Assembly: GCA_002633005.1 (NCBI GenBank)
Contig: NMRA01000430.1
Location: forward strand, 165,997-229,996
Length of the DNA stretch: 64,000 bases
Direction of reading: 5' to 3'
Origin: Phoronis australis
Lineage: Eukaryota; Phoronida; Phoronidae
Shown: piece by piece, positions 36,188 to 49,500 of the stretch
Layout: each line of letters begins with the position of its first letter
Numbering within the stretch: position 1 is the stretch's first letter
Position numbers and translations under genes: made by a program
Notes under the pieces: model-generated
The model's input: only the letters and a program-made list of their open reading frames with translations
Told to the model about the DNA's origin: nothing
The model's database searches: none

Positions 36188-38712
36188 CAACTACACCATT
36201 CCTTGGTAATTTTTGTGCATCTGAATTGTTTTGTGCTATGAAGTTATTGAACATGGACAGCTCAGTACACGTTTGTTGTTTTTGCAATTTATCTATACCT
36301 TCCTGGTATTAATGATTGTAATCTAACCTCAACAGCATAAAACAAATTGATTTTGAGTGGCTTTGACACCTGTGAGAGGCACCTCAAGGCCCATTTGTGA
36401 GACTGCATGCACCTATGCATAAATTATATCAATGGCAATAATTTTGTATTGAAGTAATGTTGCATATTTTTTAGGTGTTGATAGCTATGATGCATCAAGA
36501 AGGTCATTCCGGCACTTTGGCAGAGGTTGCAATCACAGGAGCACCACCCCTTACACCAGATACCTCATCAACAATGCCTGTGTTGTCATAGACAAACGAA
36601 TTAGCCAATGACTTGTCATTATATAAGAAACAGGTGTCAGTTGTGATCGTGGAACAAAGAAACTCAAGGGCATCTGGTTGTTGTAATAAAAAAGTATGCA
36701 AGTTCTGTGCTCTATCAGTTTAATATATGTACATATGTGTAGAGCAAGTAATGTGTTATTTGTACATATTATGTTTCTGTTAACACAAACCATAATACCA
36801 AATGGAGTGCCAGCTTGTCCAACTCAAGTGGGCTTCCTGCTTGGGCCACCTTGTAGCTTCTGGTTAGTTTTCAATCAATCTGCAGGATGTCTATAGCCAG
36901 TGTATGACATATTTGAAAGGTCAACTTCATCTGAGTGTTCCGTTGTTGACTGGAGATAATCGCACGCACCCACGCACACACACACGTCATTTGGTTGCAT
37001 TTTTGTGTTACATATCAGGCAGTATAGTTCATGATCTAATTCATTTGAAAGCAATTTAAAGTACTATGGTATTTCAAGTAGACACTGGTTAGCGCTAATT
37101 TGATTTAACTAACGGGAAGCTAGGACTCCTGCAAGCATGTATTTCATATGCGTATCTTGTAAGAGAAATAGGGACAGCAGCATTGACTCTGACGCTTACT
37201 GAGAACCTGGCGGTCCATCTTCTGTAGTCTATTATGTTAGGAAGGCTGGCTAGGCCTAAGTTTTGGAAATAAAACGCAATTCTTGCATACCGGTAGTCAA
37301 TGTGTTACAAGTAATGTCAAATATTTTCAATATTACAAGATATCCATTGAATGCAAGGCATCCAACTGATTAAGGCAGACAAAAATATGATTTGTTGTTT
37401 TCTAAAGAAACAGCACCAAAAGGCGGATGCCCTGATTTTGATGCATTGTTGTACAAGGATTTCAAATAAAATGACTCAAGTACAAAACAGAACTAAGTAT
37501 AGTTGTACTAAAAATTTCGTTTTTATCAACTTTTCAAAATGTCTTTGCATTCTCACTGATATCACATGGAGAAAAAAAGCTCATCACCCTAAACTGTGAT
37601 TAGCATTATCCCATGGCTGACGTATCAGTTGTAACATGATTGACTAGATTTTAAATAAGGTGAATTCGGAAAGAGGGCCACACACAAAAAGGTATTTCTA
37701 TGTAATGTTGTTTATCGGCATTCCGACTTGCTGCACAATGGGCGTTTGTGCAGAACTGAGCTTTTTTGCGTCTGTATGCAAACAACTGGGATTCAGTTGA
37801 ACATTATCTTGAAAAACTGAAAACGTTTGTAAAGGTCAAGTCGAACACTACAAGAAGTCTTATACAAATGTTCATGAGTTGTATTTGTTCAGAAAACATT
37901 GTGCTCTTGAAAAGAGATTCATACAGGAAGTTAAACAGGTGTGCCTTTATGCGAAGTACACCATGGGCTGTACAGGGGACAACACCTCGGTGCTTATGGG
38001 CACATGAGCCTATATGCGAACCACTTGGGTAAAAAAAGGTCACAAAAGGCGCTACTTCGAGTACAGGCCCTCAGGCCTAATGGCACTGCAATACAATAAC
38101 TAGCAAGAGAAACATTTGATTACATGGTTAAGAATAAATTTTCATGTTTTGACCATTTCTATTGCTTAATTATCTCCACTTACAGCTCCGTTAGAGGAAT
38201 GATGGGTAATGGCCATGGGTTTTGGATTCATGTCAGAAGCTGCAATGATGGTGTACAAACAAGTGAAACAGCTCACTCAATGCCCGGCTTGTGATTGGTG
38301 CTTGTGATCTGTCGTAAATTGCGACTCAATAATATGACAACTGTCATCTGAAGAGATCAAACAGATTATAAAAGTCCTCAAGCAAGTGTCAAAATATTCA
38401 AACCAATTTCATAATTCCAAAAATAACTTATTTCAAAACCCATCGATACTTTTTGCCAGCGTATGCAACCGTAGGCTTTCGTTTTTTTCAATCGCTAATG
38501 TTTTCTGATTCCTGTAATGTCCCTGGAGTATAAAAGAATTATCAAGGGCAATTCCATTTGTGACGGAAGTACAACCAGAACACATTTTGATCAATTGTGA
38601 AAAAAATGTTCATCCTCGGAAAATAAGACATCAATTGTTAGGTCTCATTGAGTGCTTTCAAATCATATATCAAGTTTTCTATCTTTTTACCTGACTGAGA
38701 AAAATACCTTTA
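36188..38712. other. Intergenic, no gene recognised
   Basis: Only short unsupported frames. A small CA-rich tract lies at 36960-36986. Confidence 0.4.
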
Positions 38713-39262
38713 AAGGGAAGTGACAGACGTATGCAGAGAATTTGAATTTTTGAAAAAAATGAACATTAATTTGTTGTGAGTTGCATTTAGTTACAATTTT
38801 TGTTTTATATGACGATTTAGTGGAATGTTTGCAAAGTAGAATTTTTTGAAGATATTTGCTAAGATACGATGTAAAACTACGGTCTCTCATGTGATGTAAT
38901 TCTCGCTGGTTCCTTGCGTCCTAGTCAGCACGCGTGTTGGCTACTGACTACCTAGCGGCACGCAGGGAACCAGCGAGTGAGAGTGACGGACGCACGCTCT
39001 GAATTTCTAGTATTTAAATTTAAAAATTGTTGTGACTAAGAGTTCAATTCCGAATACTTATGACAATTCATACTTTTGCAGTGTTTAAGCTGTATTTGTC
39101 TTTAGCTACTGATTCAATGTTTTATAATCAAAATGCACCGATTGACCTTTTGAACGAAATTATCACGGGTAGGCCTATACTGGGAATGCGCTCTAGGATT
39201 TTAACTTTTCAATACATTTGATTAAAGATATAAACCAACCTCCTAAAATCGTCACTGCCCTT
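38713..39262. mobile_element. Possible TIR element (550 bp) with central hairpin
   Basis: The left end AAGGGAAGTGACAGACG and the reversed right end AAGGGCAGTGACGATTT agree in 12 of the first 13 to 14 positions. Inside, CTCGCTGGTTCCTTGCGT (38903-38920) pairs with CGCAGGGAACCAGCGAG (38961-38977). No clear target duplication. Confidence 0.4.
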
Positions 39263-42200
39263 CGAAGATGGTAAGCAATATAGATGGAAATGAGAGTGGT
39301 AACCATTCTGTACTTGACACCTGTTGGTTATCAGGAAAACTATTTTCATGCATTATAGGATACTAATATTAATGGGTAGATGTGACTGTCAAAATTATAA
39401 AATGTGAAATAAAGTTTAAAGCATTACTAATCATTATAATCATCATTGTAATAAAAAGCGCATTTTAATCATTTGTCACAGAACTCGACCTAAGCTTGTA
39501 CAAAGTTATTTACTGGGCCATGTTTTTGATGGTTCTGACGTATGCCCAAAGGTGATGTATTAAAAGTATTAATAACTTACAAAGTGTGAAGCAGACAATT
39601 TGTTTAGCATGGTTTAGTTGACAGCATCCTTATGGCATTAATATTTTGATTCAAAACACCGTGCTGTCTTCGGTGAAAACAAGACATTAAAATACATTAT
39701 ATTTAGGATTGTGATTCTGGAATATGTGAAGCTAACAAACTAATCAGATGCTGGTCTTTATTTAGTAATTAGCATGATTAGCTTTTCATCCAGCATTTTA
39801 ACTCGTGCCTCCTTTTCAATTTTAAAGAGATGCATTAAATATTGTCACATCACGGTTCACACAGGTACAGTCATGAATTTCTTCATCCACGGTGTCATTT
39901 TTTAGAGTTTCAAAGAATATTCCGACATTCTGTTCTTCCCGTGGTCTCCAACAATTTCATTTTTCATTTCTATACGCCTATTTAATCTCGTCGAAGCTCA
40001 GCAGAAAAAATAGCGTCATTCTTAAAAAGACAGCGAGATCAAAGTTCTTGTTTTGACAAAAATATGTAAGATAAGACAATGAAATTGTCTCATAAAATCC
40101 ACCCAAGCCGCTGAAAACACAACAAGAGTGACTACAGACAGTGAAGGTGTGACAAAAATGCTCAACAAAGTAGCTGCCAGGTTGATACCCCTTAAAACTG
40201 CAGAAACATCGGCTTTTTCTCAACGCAAAACATAGCATAGCAGTCGGTAAGAGCAGAAATGGTAGCGGGTTCACTTGATTCCAGCGCAACAGCAACTTGA
40301 CATGTTTTCCTTTAGGTCTCTTGTTATTTGTACTCTATAGCACTTTATAAATTCTTTTATATGAATATTTTGAGTCTTGAATTTTCCAAAAGCTAAGTAT
40401 AAGTTTCTTTACTAACTCGGGGAGCAACAGAAAGTACTACAGTTGAAGTTCGGGAAAACAATGACGACTGAGTTAGTGTCCCCATTTGACACCAGGTAAA
40501 TTAGGATAATGAAAATTAATCCTTTTTATCAAAAATTCATAAAGAGCTTTGACAGTTCACTTTTAGCTGTTACGCAATTCGTCCTCGTGGTGTTGAGATT
40601 ATTCTCATGCAGTGTCGGGCCATTATTCGGCGAGATCTCAAGTTTTGTGCCTATGCCTATAAGCTGTGTTATTCAGCTTTTTTAGTTAGGCAGTGAGGTG
40701 TAATTCATATTTCAATTTGTAGCCTACAATGTTGCAAACCTTTGATGAGGAGTACGAGATTCTTGACTTTGCCACCACACCGGCTTTTAAAGCGATTAAA
40801 CCGGGCGGCCCACTTTCCGCCCGAGATTTTGGCAATTCACCAACCATAATTTTTTATTAGGTTGAAATCTAACCATCCATATTTCTAAATCAAATCATTC
40901 GTGAATTACACATGACGTAGATGTTACGTTTTATACTTCTTAGAAACTTTTGGTCTTCAGTTTTTCCTTTGCCAACAACGGTCCAGCAGACACAACGGTA
41001 GCTAACAGGGTTCTCCTCGCGACTGATGTATATTTTATGTAGGCCTACTATCAACACTCAAGTAAAAGAGACTGGTTTCAACTCGTATTATCTATTTAAC
41101 GATCTGAACACACTGAGCTACTAGCATGCATTATAAATATGTTGGTGGCCATGATTGTAATAACAGCTGACAGTATAAACAAAGACTGAAGCACCGCGCT
41201 CATCAATTACAACGACGGTGTGACGTCTCATGCAGCTTTAATAGAATGTAGGTCAAGGTGCTTGGTCAACATTCATTGCGTTTTTTGAGAATTATTTTGA
41301 CTCAACCCAACAGTCCTCTTTAGGACTAATCCAATAGTCCTTTTCAGGATTACGTATTATTCATTCGTTCCTTAAAGTACATATCGTGAATAATACGCTT
41401 ACAAGGAAGTCACACATTTTGGATAGGCCTATGGCGGGAATTTTCACCGCTAGCTTCTGAGCGGCTTTTACCAGGATCACCAAAACAGTTGCCAATTTTT
41501 AAAAATCGATGAACTAATCTAAAAACTACAACCATTGGGTCCGATTGAAGATAAACTACCGCGCGTATTAATGTACTCGGTCGTGGATATACAAACGCTG
41601 ATCAGAGTTAACTATCACATGCATTCATTTTTTAAATATTCTTTGAATCTCGTTTAACCAGATTTTTTACCAGGAAACAGTTGTACTTAACTTGTGCCCA
41701 CTTTTCATTTTTATTACTGACAATCAGCTAGAATAGTTAGCCTAGGTGCCACCGAAATTGTTCAGAGATTCCAAAAATCTTCAGATTGGTTATCACCATA
41801 TGTGCACGTTTGTATATATTTTATAATTTGAGTTCTAATAAAGATTTAACTTTAATGGCACGTGAAATGTTTAGTGAGCATGTAATGTGGAAAGTTCAGG
41901 GATGGGCTCACAATGAACTTAACTAATTAAGTTTCGCAACTCTTTTGGTACTTCAAGTAAACTAAAGTTATCAACCCATCTCCGGTAAGATAAAAAAATA
42001 AGTGGGCAGGAGCATTAAAAGTTAAATTACGAAATCCAATATGAAACATATCGTTCCTTTGGGAAGTGGCCCTTTGTGAAGATAAACACAAGTTAATCTG
42101 TTTAGTCATTTTGTATATTTATAATGTACCGAGTTAAAACTACTCTCTAGAGTTGCGGGTTGTAACTCTGCAAATTGCAGAGAAAACCAAATTGGGGATA

Positions 42201-42680
42201 CCAACAACAACCTTTGTTGAGACAATAATTCTAGCTATCACTTTAGCCACTTCATTAGCTCAAATCTACATCAATACAAAGGGCGTGACTGCATAGACAC
42301 GCACGGTAATTGTCTCAGTGGCCGGCCCTGAGCGGTGACCAGTGTTAGCGAGAAATTGTCCACATGTTCAAGTGCGATATATACCGTATAGATTTTAGTG
42401 TTCATTAAAAAACATATTTTCCTTGGGTGTTAAATTGTGAAAAATTGCCGAAAGACTGGCACCCTAGCTTAGGCTGGTGCCAGTTTGCGGCTAAGTCGTA
42501 CCTTTTTGTGGGATAGATTTTCAGTTAGTCTCGGCTGTAGCCGGGAAGTCCCATCCACGGTGCACCGGCCGTTGAGACCAGCGTTGCAACGCGGGCCTTT
42601 ACTACTTAGCAGGGACGAAATTGAAATTTAGGGGCCTATTGGACCTCACGCGGGTTCCGTAGTACTTATGAAAACGTACC
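39263..42680. other. Intergenic, no gene recognised
   Basis: AT-rich with scattered short repeats. A small stem CTGGCACC...GGTGCCAG is seen near 42455-42482. Confidence 0.4.
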
Positions 42681-43203
42681 GTCTATATACTCGCAAGTGG
42701 TACGCGCATGCGCGAGCACCCGGTATGAGTGAACCCCCGGAAATACACTACATTTATGTATATGTATATACGCCTACAAATTAGGTCTTTTGGAAAATTT
42801 GTCGAGTGGACGCAATGAACCACACATTTTGACTTAATGTGTAAAAATTCATTTTCCGACTTTCTGAGAACAGTGCTGAGTTGCGACGAAAAACCCGAAA
42901 ACGGCGTGCATCCCCCGAGGCTTTTGAACGGTCTTCCCGAAAAAAAAAACAAAACACCACCGGCACAACGCTCCTCTCACCAGCACTGGTCACCGCCTCT
43001 AAAAGACACCTCCGTTGCAAAACCCGGCATCCCCTAAAGCCACCGCCGCCAACACCACCCGTCCCCCCAGATTTGTTGTGAGCGGGATAAACCGTGCCCA
43101 CTTTCCGCGCATGCGCATTAAGGTACCGTAGCAGATTTATTTTTTCACCTTTCAAGCGGTGCTCTCATCACACCGGTTTTTGTCGGTGAGTATGATGTGG
43201 AAG
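42681..43203. promoter_or_regulatory. CpG-rich region next to an assembly gap
   Basis: It is richer in CG than its surroundings, with GCGCATGCGC-type palindromes at about 42706 and 43109, and runs into the gap. It may be the upstream part of a promoter hidden in the Ns. Confidence 0.3.
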
Positions 43204-43908
43204 NNNNNNNNNNNNNNNNNNNNNNNNNNNNNNNNNNNNNNNNNNNNNNNNNNNNNNNNNNNNNNNNNNNNNNNNNNNNNNNNNNNNNNNNNNNNNNNNN
43301 NNNNNNNNNNNNNNNNNNNNNNNNNNNNNNNNNNNNNNNNNNNNNNNNNNNNNNNNNNNNNNNNNNNNNNNNNNNNNNNNNNNNNNNNNNNNNNNNNNNN
43401 NNNNNNNNNNNNNNNNNNNNNNNNNNNNNNNNNNNNNNNNNNNNNNNNNNNNNNNNNNNNNNNNNNNNNNNNNNNNNNNNNNNNNNNNNNNNNNNNNNNN
43501 NNNNNNNNNNNNNNNNNNNNNNNNNNNNNNNNNNNNNNNNNNNNNNNNNNNNNNNNNNNNNNNNNNNNNNNNNNNNNNNNNNNNNNNNNNNNNNNNNNNN
43601 NNNNNNNNNNNNNNNNNNNNNNNNNNNNNNNNNNNNNNNNNNNNNNNNNNNNNNNNNNNNNNNNNNNNNNNNNNNNNNNNNNNNNNNNNNNNNNNNNNNN
43701 NNNNNNNNNNNNNNNNNNNNNNNNNNNNNNNNNNNNNNNNNNNNNNNNNNNNNNNNNNNNNNNNNNNNNNNNNNNNNNNNNNNNNNNNNNNNNNNNNNNN
43801 NNNNNNNNNNNNNNNNNNNNNNNNNNNNNNNNNNNNNNNNNNNNNNNNNNNNNNNNNNNNNNNNNNNNNNNNNNNNNNNNNNNNNNNNNNNNNNNNNNNN
43901 NNNNNNNN
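43204..43908. other. Assembly gap (705 Ns)
   Basis: A run of N. Any reading frame across it is meaningless. Confidence 1.
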
Positions 43909-44050
43909 AATAAAATGGCTGCCGAAGGCAGTGCACATTTGAAATAACTCGGCACAAATTAAAGAAAACTTCCGAATCGATGAATGCGGTATATCTGTGA
44001 GAGTTAAATCGAATCCTATTCAGATCATAACTTTGAAGTGGAATAATTCG
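43909..44050 (+). other. Possible 5'-UTR exon of CWH43 (or of an unknown gene)
   Basis: It begins in the gap, contains a ten-codon upstream ATG frame (ATGGCTGCC...TAA) and ends at a good donor, TTCG|GTGAGT. The first coding exon of CWH43 has an acceptor just before its ATG, so an upstream non-coding exon must exist; this is one candidate. Confidence 0.3.
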
Positions 44051-44695
44051 GTGAGTACAACAGCAAGTCGGTTTTATGCTTAGGCGGACGAACATTGGGC
44101 TCCCCAGTATATATCTTTTAATGACACTAATTTTGTGTCACATTTTATTTGGCCAGTTTTTTTACCCACATCAGCACTCCCTGCAAAGCTGTATTTTAGT
44201 ATAAAGCGCTTGCATCAAGGCTTAATAGCCTTGACAGGCAGCCTAGTTTCTTGAGATCAAACTCGACATAACCTAACCAACAGGAGGTACCAACAGCCAG
44301 TACGTATGATCAAGTGCCAGTCAGTGACGCCACTGTTTTGACGTTTTGTTTCGAGACAATTTTCATCCAGTATCCCTCAGACTTGTCAGGTTAGCAAAAA
44401 CAACCCAGTTTGGTTGACTCTCATTGTCTACCCATTTTTTGGAATCTAGATTGTTTTGGCAGTCTGAGTGTTTTTTCTTCTGGTGTCTAGTAGGTGCATG
44501 CGAGTCATGGTTTTGGGTGGAATGGCAGTTTTGTGTATTTTTGCTCGTTTTTCAGCATGGCCAGTCGTGGTTTGCCGACTTGCCGTCGGCATGAAAGCAA
44601 GAGAAATGCACTTTGCATGCAAGTTTTTTAGACTGTAGGGAATCTTTATGTACGCTCAGTACCTGCATGTTTCATATTTTGTGATTCTTTTGTAG

Positions 44696-44871
44696 AAAAG
44701 AAATAAACTGCTTACTCTCCGTTCACCCTGCCTGGGGAGGTGAAAATGAGGAACTATTACTAACACCTAAGGTGACATGGAAAAAAGGAAAAGTTTGGAA
44801 AGAGAACAAAAGAGGGCGCTTTGTTATTGACTTCTGCACGATTAGTTCAGCTCCAGTTCCGTGGTCATCAG
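44696..44871 (+). CDS. Candidate isolated exon, unknown protein
   Basis: Acceptor TTTTGTAG| and donor ATCAG|GTAACT enclose an open frame of 58 codons with protein-like content (HPAWGGENEELLLTPKV, then a Lys-rich part and RGRFVIDFC). It needs phase 2 before it and leaves phase 1. It cannot join the CWH43 start exon in frame. No family recognised. Confidence 0.35.
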
Positions 44872-46261
44872 GTAACTGTTTCCTCAAGGAGGATATGAAT
44901 GTGAAATTAAAAGGGTATATCTGTCTTCGCTTATTTGTAAGTGAAAGTAATTTACTAACTAATTATGAAACGTATAGTTAATAAAAATATTTATTTGAGT
45001 GTTTATTGGTGCAGAGCTTTTCTTTCATTCACGTTTTGTAGTTACGGTTGATTAATTATACTCTGGGTCATCTGCAGGTTGACAGTGTCACTTTTCTTGC
45101 TAGTGGTAGTGTGGGTTCGTGGGGCTGTTCTCTGCTCCCTACATTCCCTCGTCCGTATGTTCCACAACACTTGTACCCTTGTCCCTATGTTCCCCTGCCC
45201 CCATGTTACCACATCCCGATGTTCCCTGGTCTTGTGTTCCCCCACCTCGATCATGGGAGCTTATTTAGATCTGTTAGAACATACCTCTAGTATACACCAT
45301 ATAAGTGAAGAAGGAAATGCTGAATCTGCCATAACACAAGAATAAAGATGTGCCGGAAGTCTGGCGTGCTGTGCGTGGTAACCTGCTGCTCTGGCAAAAT
45401 TTGCAATCTCGACACTATGTGGTGTATGTGATTACCTACTCATTGATCTGGGTCAGACAACGAATGAGCCTGATCAAAGGTCAAGCAACAACCAATCACA
45501 GCGATCGATATGCGAACCACTTCTGGCGCATCTATATCTGACTTCTGGCACATCTGCTAATAATGACGTATGCAGTAATCTCTTCTTATGGTGTATACTA
45601 AAGGTATCCACTTACTAAGTGACTACACTGTAAGAATCATTAAATCTTTATTTATAGTGCTCACTGGATATCACAAACATCAATTCAATATTCCAAAAAC
45701 TACAAAACAGAAAAAAAAAACTACAGTACTTTAATTGAAAATTTGTTAGTGTCGTGGACATGAGTGTGACATATGAAGGGACCCAGTGCCAGTGTGTCAT
45801 GTCTACCAACGCACGAGTTTCTTTTACAAACTTGTGCCATGTCTGCCCTTTTTTGGTGTCTCGTGGGAAAGTAAAAAAGCCTCAGCGTATTCAAATAATT
45901 AGTTGTCACAACCACCACAAATGCTACACCTTGTCATTCTTTGTAATACCATAAACCACAGGAAAACAAGCAGCAATATCTGACAAGTTTTCACATTAAA
46001 CACAATAGAGCATGACTTATGTGATTGGTTGTCCTGATTCTATGTAGCATGTATCAACTAAGTTAGTGTTTCCCCTGCATGCAAAATTCTGGGCGGCCCG
46101 CCACGCTCCTTTTTGGCTCTGCCACTCATAGTGTTGCCCACATTGACTGCCACACAACTAATCCTGACGGGAAAATGTCACCGCTAAGCAAGAATTGATA
46201 GGAAAAACAAATATGCAATATTCGAGTTTCATGGCTTAACACAGAGTTGATCGTATACGAT
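44872..46261. other. Region upstream of the CWH43 coding start
   Basis: It holds the minisatellite at 45138 and AT-rich unique sequence; no in-phase coding exon. Confidence 0.4.
45138..45250. repeat. Minisatellite, TATGTTCCCC-type units
   Basis: Imperfect 14-15-bp units such as CCTATGTTCCCCTGC and CCCATGTTACCACAT, rich in C and T on the plus strand. Confidence 0.6.
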
Positions 46262-46337
46262 TGGCGTAGATGAAAGTAATATCCCACTTGACATTATTAC
46301 GCGGAATGTATTGTGAGATATTACTTCATCTACGCCA
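46262..46337. repeat. Short hairpin, 21-bp stem
   Basis: TGGCGTAGATGAAAGTAATATC at 46262-46283 is the reverse complement of 46317-46337 apart from one extra base. The loop is 33 bases. It lies about 100 bp before the first coding exon of CWH43. Confidence 0.7.
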
Positions 46338-46444
46338 CTCTCAGTACGTTCTGTGTATATATACTTGTACACATGTCCGTGTTCAGTTAAAACTTACATA
46401 ACTGCAAAGTAACACACTCACTGCTGTGTTTTCAGGTGTCTGCA

Positions 46445-46511
46445 ATGGGCAAGGATGAGGAACAAGAGAAAGAAGTTGGCTTCAGAGACTTGTTGAGAGA
46501 AGCCTGCTTAG
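46445..46511 (+). CDS. CWH43: CWH43 exon 1 (coding part)
   Basis: The exon begins at 46436 after GTTTTCAG|, and the ATG is at 46445. It encodes [20 protein letters not shown], a charged cytosolic start. Donor TTAG|GTATAT, phase 1. Confidence 0.85.
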
Positions 46512-49500
46512 GTATATCTTTTAGATAATCACGAGAGTGGCCTGAATATTGATTAGGTTTGTTGACACCTTTTATCTTGTTGCAGCAAGACAAAATGGCT
46601 GTGCAATGGGTCTGTCTGACACTCCGTGGTTCTGCGCCTGCGTTTTCAGACGCTGTAATCCAAATTAAGCAAATTATCCCAGTAACAGACTACTTGACTG
46701 TGACATTGATTACTTACAACAATTTATTCCATAAAACAAACTTAAGTTACCTGTAACAGGCCTGTGTGCTGCCTAGAATTTGAATTCATTACAAGTATAT
46801 TTTCTGACATTAGACACTATTAGACTGGGACCTAACCTCATGTTGAACATTAGAATGTATGTAGAATTTAATGTTCAACTTTTTACTAGTTGTGATCTTG
46901 TCTTATAAATGAAACTAATTTTGCAAAAGAAAAAGAAAGATATGTTCAAAGCAATGGTATGGTATCAGTTGTGTGACGCTATGGTATCAGTGAAGTGGTG
47001 AAAATTTCTTTGATGCGAATATTCAAAATGGAATCTAGAAAATGTCAGTTTTTAAATTATTTCTTTTTGTTTTATGTAACGTTGATTTATTATAGAAACC
47101 ACGTAAGTCTCATTTTGTGATAGCATATTTTCCAAAAGAGAAGCATTTTTTAAAAACGATTCCTTAAGAGCATCTTGGAGAGCTGTGCATAGCATTATCT
47201 AAACATTTTATATGAATTCAATCAGCCATGTATATGGTGTTTTGACGTTAGACAATTTTTTACATTTGTTGGAAATTACTCATTAACTTTAAAGCTGTTT
47301 AACCTGTGGTGATGGTCAGATAAATTGTGCCCGAATTTTGAGAACCAGTTTTCTCCACTAAATAATGGGCATCAATCTGGTTCTCAAAATACGGGCACGT
47401 TATGTCAGACTATTCCCTAACCTCTGACAGTGATATTTTGTTTTATTGGTGGTGATTTTGTTTTCAGGCTATGCTTTCTGGTCATTGTTCCATGGTTTAG
47501 GCCCCATGATATGGTTCTATCCTCTCAACGAGCTGGCCATCTCTGGCTATGAATCTTTTTGTCTCATCTGGCTGTGTCCCATCCTCACTGGCTTTGAACC
47601 TGTCATGCGACTTATTCAACACAAGTGGACCATGATGGTACTGCGTGTGTGCGTTCTGGTATCTCTAGCATCTTACCAAGCACCCAGCACCCTGTCCAGG
47701 CTAGCTGTCCTTTCCTTCGGCAATGGAGCTGCAGTGTTGGTTGTCACGGCAACATTATGGAGCAAGTCTCGGAAACAGCGGTAAGTCATATCTCAGTGGA
47801 AGAAATACTGTTTAATATATAAAATGTTGACGCTAGTCAGTAATATCTTATTCTACAACAAACTCACTGAAAATACTTCTAAAGTATTATAAAGAGGATC
47901 CTTTGTAGAATAGTCACCTCATGAATGAGTCCAAGCATACCTTATTGCTATATAATACTGCAAAAAGTCTGACCTTCGAGGTCAAACCATTTATGGACTC
48001 CTCTGAATTAATCCACTTGCATTCTGACCCCATCATGGTCATAGAGGTTTTCAAGTAGTAATGAGGCATGGCCATGAGATACAGCTGAATTATTGAACAT
48101 CAAATTCTCATCTGTCCAGTGCCATCGTTTTCTGTTTATTTTCTGTTTTCAGTAATAAGGCAATCTGGGTTTGTGAAGAACATTGGGTTTTTAATATAAT
48201 TTTATATTGATGTTCATCCCCTCTTGTTTTGAACTGCTTTACCCTGTTTTATCTTCGTGACGGCAGTGTCTTTAAACATCTTTACGAATTTTCTATTTTT
48301 GTTTTCTAGCTGCCTTACTTTCTGGGGACTTGTGTTGGGCTTTTTCTTCATGTTGGTGGCTCGTATATTCTTCACTTCATTTTGCCCCACCTGGTGGAGT
48401 AACACTTCTAATACTGGTGTGATCACTGTGGTTGCTATAGCAACAATAGACAAGTTTGCCTCAGGTAAATATAGTTTCTACTCGTTAAAAATGCAGCAAG
48501 TGTCAAAATGTAACTGTTCTTATCACTAATCATGTCATGTTATTATATTTTCAACTTCGGGAATAAGCATGCTTTTTGCTACTTCTAGTTCAGTAAAGAA
48601 TGCAGACATATTTTTTATTAGCTCAGACAAATTTGCGATTGTTATAGTTCATGCACTCAACCCCTCAGATAAGCTGGACTGAGATTTAACGTAATGATTA
48701 TGACCCGTCAAGTTGTCGCGATTGAAACTTATGAGTTGCTAAAATGTACTTATTTGCTCTAGTGTGCAGAAATTACATAAAAAGTATCTGTAAACTCAAA
48801 CACACTGACACAATAGGTACTGTGGTAGTTGTCAACTTCAACAGTGATTACTCCTTGACAAGTCTATATACTAAAGGACTGTTAAAAGCAGGAGTGTGAT
48901 CTTCTTTGAAATTCTCATTTGGTTTCCCGACCACGTCTTTCACCATCCTCACATTGTTTTCATCCCTGTCTCAATAGTAATGACACCTGTTCGTGCTGTA
49001 ATTCCTGATCTCAGGTGCCTAGTTATTACAGCCTCTATATGGAGAACTAAAGTCTTGATTAGTTGATCGCAAGTTCAGGGGTGATCACATAGCATTCAGC
49101 AAGGAAAGTCAATGATAGGAGTCCTGTTTTCTTTAACTGACACCCCTACTACTTAGGCTAGTCCAGTTCCAAGAAAGACAGCCTGATGTGGGGTCAGGTT
49201 TATAACCATTGCATGAGGTGATGTTTCGAAACGAGTACAAAACAATTTTTGACTACATGAGGCCATACTAATGAAGGGTGGCGACAGGGAGTCTAGGGTC
49301 ACAACCAAGGGGAGTAGAATTGGTGGCTACTGGTGCTGTAGATTTTCCACTCAACAAAAAATTCTCTTTCAGAATGCAAAAATTGCACATTTATGAATTC
49401 ACAGCATTAATGCTCAAATATTGCGGGTTTATTTTGACAGGGAATCATTCAGTTTATGCTCAAGCTGTAAAGACTGTGGGCTTCGAATCAAATGAGAATT

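Noticed and set aside
43145-44095. Long open frames over 43145-44095
   Set aside because: They consist almost entirely of Ns.
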